NCBI RefSeq assembly: GCF_030409215.1
Contig: NZ_JAUFPL010000017.1
Location: forward strand, 398,820 to 462,819
Origin: Halomonas ramblicola
GTDB lineage: Bacteria; Pseudomonadota; Gammaproteobacteria; Pseudomonadales; Halomonadaceae
Direction of reading: 5' to 3'
DNA: 64,000 bases
Part shown: piece by piece, positions 62,819 to 64,000 of the stretch
Numbering within the stretch: the first letter of the stretch is position 1
How the letters are laid out: every line of letters starts with the position of its first letter
Made by a program: the position numbers and the translations under genes
The notes under the pieces: model-generated
What the model was told of the DNA's origin: nothing
Seen by the model: only the letters and a program-made list of their open reading frames with translations
Databases searched by the model: none

Positions 62819-63103
62819 GGTATTCTCCAATACGGTGACCGCCTCAATAATCTTTTCTTTTCTCAACTCGTATTCACTACTCACTGGTTCTTGGCTACGA
62901 GTGGCCATAAAAAACAGCTGTGATGAAATGTTTTTCAACAACTTAACCACTTCAGAAGAAGGGCCAAGCTGGTTGGACACAGCCCAGCGATCAATCGCAC
63001 TGGATGACAATCCTAAGAGCTTCTCATCAAGCTCTAGTCTTGAGTTAACTATATCCAAAACTTGTCTCTGCGTTGCCATTCGGCTTACGAACTCATCCAT
63101 CAA
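62813..63103 (-). CDS. small protein paired with a nucleotidyltransferase (integron cassette)
   Basis: A 96-residue, mostly helical protein (MMDEFVSRMATQRQVLDIVN at the start). It is not recognised as a HEPN or antitoxin family member. It overlaps the nucleotidyltransferase gene by 11 bp and its stop lies inside attC 62749-62818, so the pair forms one cassette. A toxin-antitoxin-like or regulatory pairing with the nucleotidyltransferase is possible but unproven. Confidence 0.65.
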   Translation of the reverse strand: MMDEFVSRMATQRQVLDIVNSRLELDEKLLGLSSSAIDRWAVSNQLGPSSEVVKLLKNISSQLFFMATRSQEPVSSEYELRKEKIIEAVTVLENTV

Positions 63104-63722
63104 TATTCACCTCATGGCATATTTCATCAATCCAAGAGCGGCAGCGCTCCAACTCCGGAATTACAACAGTCAAATCAATTTCACTAACACTCTCACCGAC
63201 ACCTCTTGTCGATAATAGACGAGCCTGCATCAATAAATAGTAGACGTCATCGTCAATATTCAGGCTCCTTGGCCCAAGCCTTCTCGCCGAATCTCTTCCA
63301 AAGGTTGGGATATTCATCCTTGCAAGTGAATAACAGGTGGAGATGTTTCGCAAAGCTAGAAAAATCGTTGAAAGTTCAAACACTAGACTCGGCGAACCCT
63401 TTTTGATAGACCGGAATGATGAATCAAAGATATTTCGAAACTTTGAGCAGTCGGCTGCTCCTTCGGTGTAATTGGACGGCTCCCCGAGGCTTTTAAGGAA
63501 ATCACTTCCATCAGCACTGTAAACTAGGCGGCTCTCAAGGGATAGATGCCAAGCGAAGGCGTTACCAAGCTCCCAAAGTTCCCGTATCCGAGCGTACGAA
63601 TAAATCGAAAACTTGTCTGGATTGATTCGAGAATCTCGACCTTCCACAAGCGCGAGAAGATCGATATCTGAATCAACAGAAATATCACCACGGCAGATTG
63701 ATCCAAAGGCGTATATATGCAT
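63093..63722 (-). CDS. nucleotidyltransferase-domain protein (integron cassette)
   Basis: A 209-residue protein. The nucleotidyltransferase motif is AFGSICRGDISVDSDIDLLA (G7-S8 and D18-x-D20 pattern). The rest is helical, with LGPRSLNIDDDVYYLLMQAR. The motif begins unusually close to the N-terminus, but the ATG overlaps the stop of an upstream frame (TAATG), supporting this start through coupling. Related proteins include aminoglycoside nucleotidyltransferases and MNT antitoxins; which applies cannot be told. Confidence 0.75.
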   Translation of the reverse strand: MHIYAFGSICRGDISVDSDIDLLALVEGRDSRINPDKFSIYSYARIRELWELGNAFAWHLSLESRLVYSADGSDFLKSLGEPSNYTEGAADCSKFRNIFDSSFRSIKKGSPSLVFELSTIFLALRNISTCYSLARMNIPTFGRDSARRLGPRSLNIDDDVYYLLMQARLLSTRGVGESVSEIDLTVVIPELERCRSWIDEICHEVNIDG

Positions 63723-63897
63723 TATCGGCGACTAAATCGTTTAACGAGAATTGAAACTAAGCAAGCGAGCATTACATACCTCAAAGCTGTGATACCCGCT
63801 AAAAGTAGACCTGAAAATCCATCTGGCCGAGAAATACCAAGGAATACTTGTGGAGCGCTCTTCGCTGCAGCAACGTAACTGCCCAGCAACGCAGGAT
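63722..63897 (-). pseudogene. 3' end of a membrane-protein gene cut by an IS30-type element
   Basis: An open minus-strand frame enters from the IS boundary and reads HPALLGSYVAAAKSAPQVFL, then GISRPDGFSGLLLAGITALR and YVMLACLVSILVKRFSRR before TAA at 63724-63722. The hydrophobic helix near the end suggests a membrane protein. The stop overlaps the nucleotidyltransferase ATG (TAATG), so it was the first gene of that operon. The 5' part is lost or lies beyond the insertion. Confidence 0.6.
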
Positions 63898-64000
63898 GGC
63901 GGTCTCAATGACCAAGTGCAACACGTAACTCATCAGGTACGGTGTTGCCATGACTTACTGCTATCGCCATCTCTCTGCTGAAGACCGAGCCGCCATCATG
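63898..64000 (+). mobile_element. left end of an IS30-family insertion sequence
   Basis: The open frame of the truncated gene ends at about 63898, where GGCGGTCTCAATGACC begins, resembling IS30-family terminal repeats (GAGACCGCC ends). G+C content rises at this point, and a transposase start follows at 63950. The exact end and right end cannot be seen. Confidence 0.6.
63950..64000 (+). CDS. IS30-family transposase, N-terminal fragment (continues beyond window)
   Basis: Only 17 codons are visible: MTYCYRHLSAEDRAAIM. This matches the start of IS30-type transposases (YxHLsxeeRaaI, an HTH start). It is intact as far as the window goes. It belongs to the insertion sequence that interrupts the cassette gene. 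Confidence 0.75.
   Translation, partial: MTYCYRHLSAEDRAAIM

Noticed and set aside
63739..63745. GTTTAAC as an attC core upstream of the nucleotidyltransferase
   Set aside because: It lies inside the coding end of the truncated membrane-protein gene and has no pairing partner core.

Overview
The window (about 68% G+C for most of its length) looks like a chromosomal segment of a halophilic gammaproteobacterium of the Halomonas/Halomonadaceae type. The reasons are the Mrp Na+/H+ antiporter operon, a gammaproteobacterial-style liu (leucine degradation) cluster, a tungstate ABC transporter, an SbtA-type bicarbonate permease and interspersed palindromic/REP-like repeats. The genus is inferred from gene content, not from a search.

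Layout. 1-1304 is the end of a mrp operon (D-E-F-G). 1466-8286 holds a HisC-like aminotransferase, two related tiny lipoproteins, a LysR-pirin-YcaC group, an AhpD-like protein and a cysteine synthase fused to a glutaredoxin-like domain. 8451-31377 is an accessory-looking redox region. It carries three SARP/BTAD-type regulators (a class best known from actinobacteria), two paralogous FAD-linked oxidases, an OsmC-flavoprotein pair, two methyltransferases, TetR-controlled genes and an alpha/beta-hydrolase-LuxR fusion. The promoters next to the SARP genes carry short direct repeats at 11-12 bp spacing, the layout expected of SARP operators.

31630-35582 holds a NYN-domain protein, a VOC protein, a Tat-exported intradiol dioxygenase and a copper delivery set (Sco, PCu(A)C). 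35669-40799 has a lipoate-ligase-like gene, a sigma-54 activator, its probable target (a flavin monooxygenase with a -24/-12 promoter and two upstream palindromes) and a decayed zinc alcohol dehydrogenase. 40787-44076 is a tungstate uptake locus (regulator, TupB, TupC, TupA). 44104-46122 is a LysR/SbtA pair sharing a 24-bp palindrome. 46400-53478 is liuA-liuB-liuC-liuD-liuE, which converts isovaleryl-CoA to acetoacetate and acetyl-CoA. 53568-60699 holds TetR/FabF, a DUF1326 remnant, a truncated haemoglobin beside a TPR protein, and an OsmC-YcaO fusion.

From about 61.1 kb base composition drops sharply. The last 3 kb reads as part of an integron cassette array on the minus strand: a GNAT gene, one clear and one probable attC site, a two-gene cassette (membrane peptide plus lipoprotein), and a three-gene cassette (truncated membrane protein, nucleotidyltransferase, small protein). 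An IS30-family element cuts into the last of these and runs off the window. No integrase gene, rRNA, tRNA or CRISPR array was seen.
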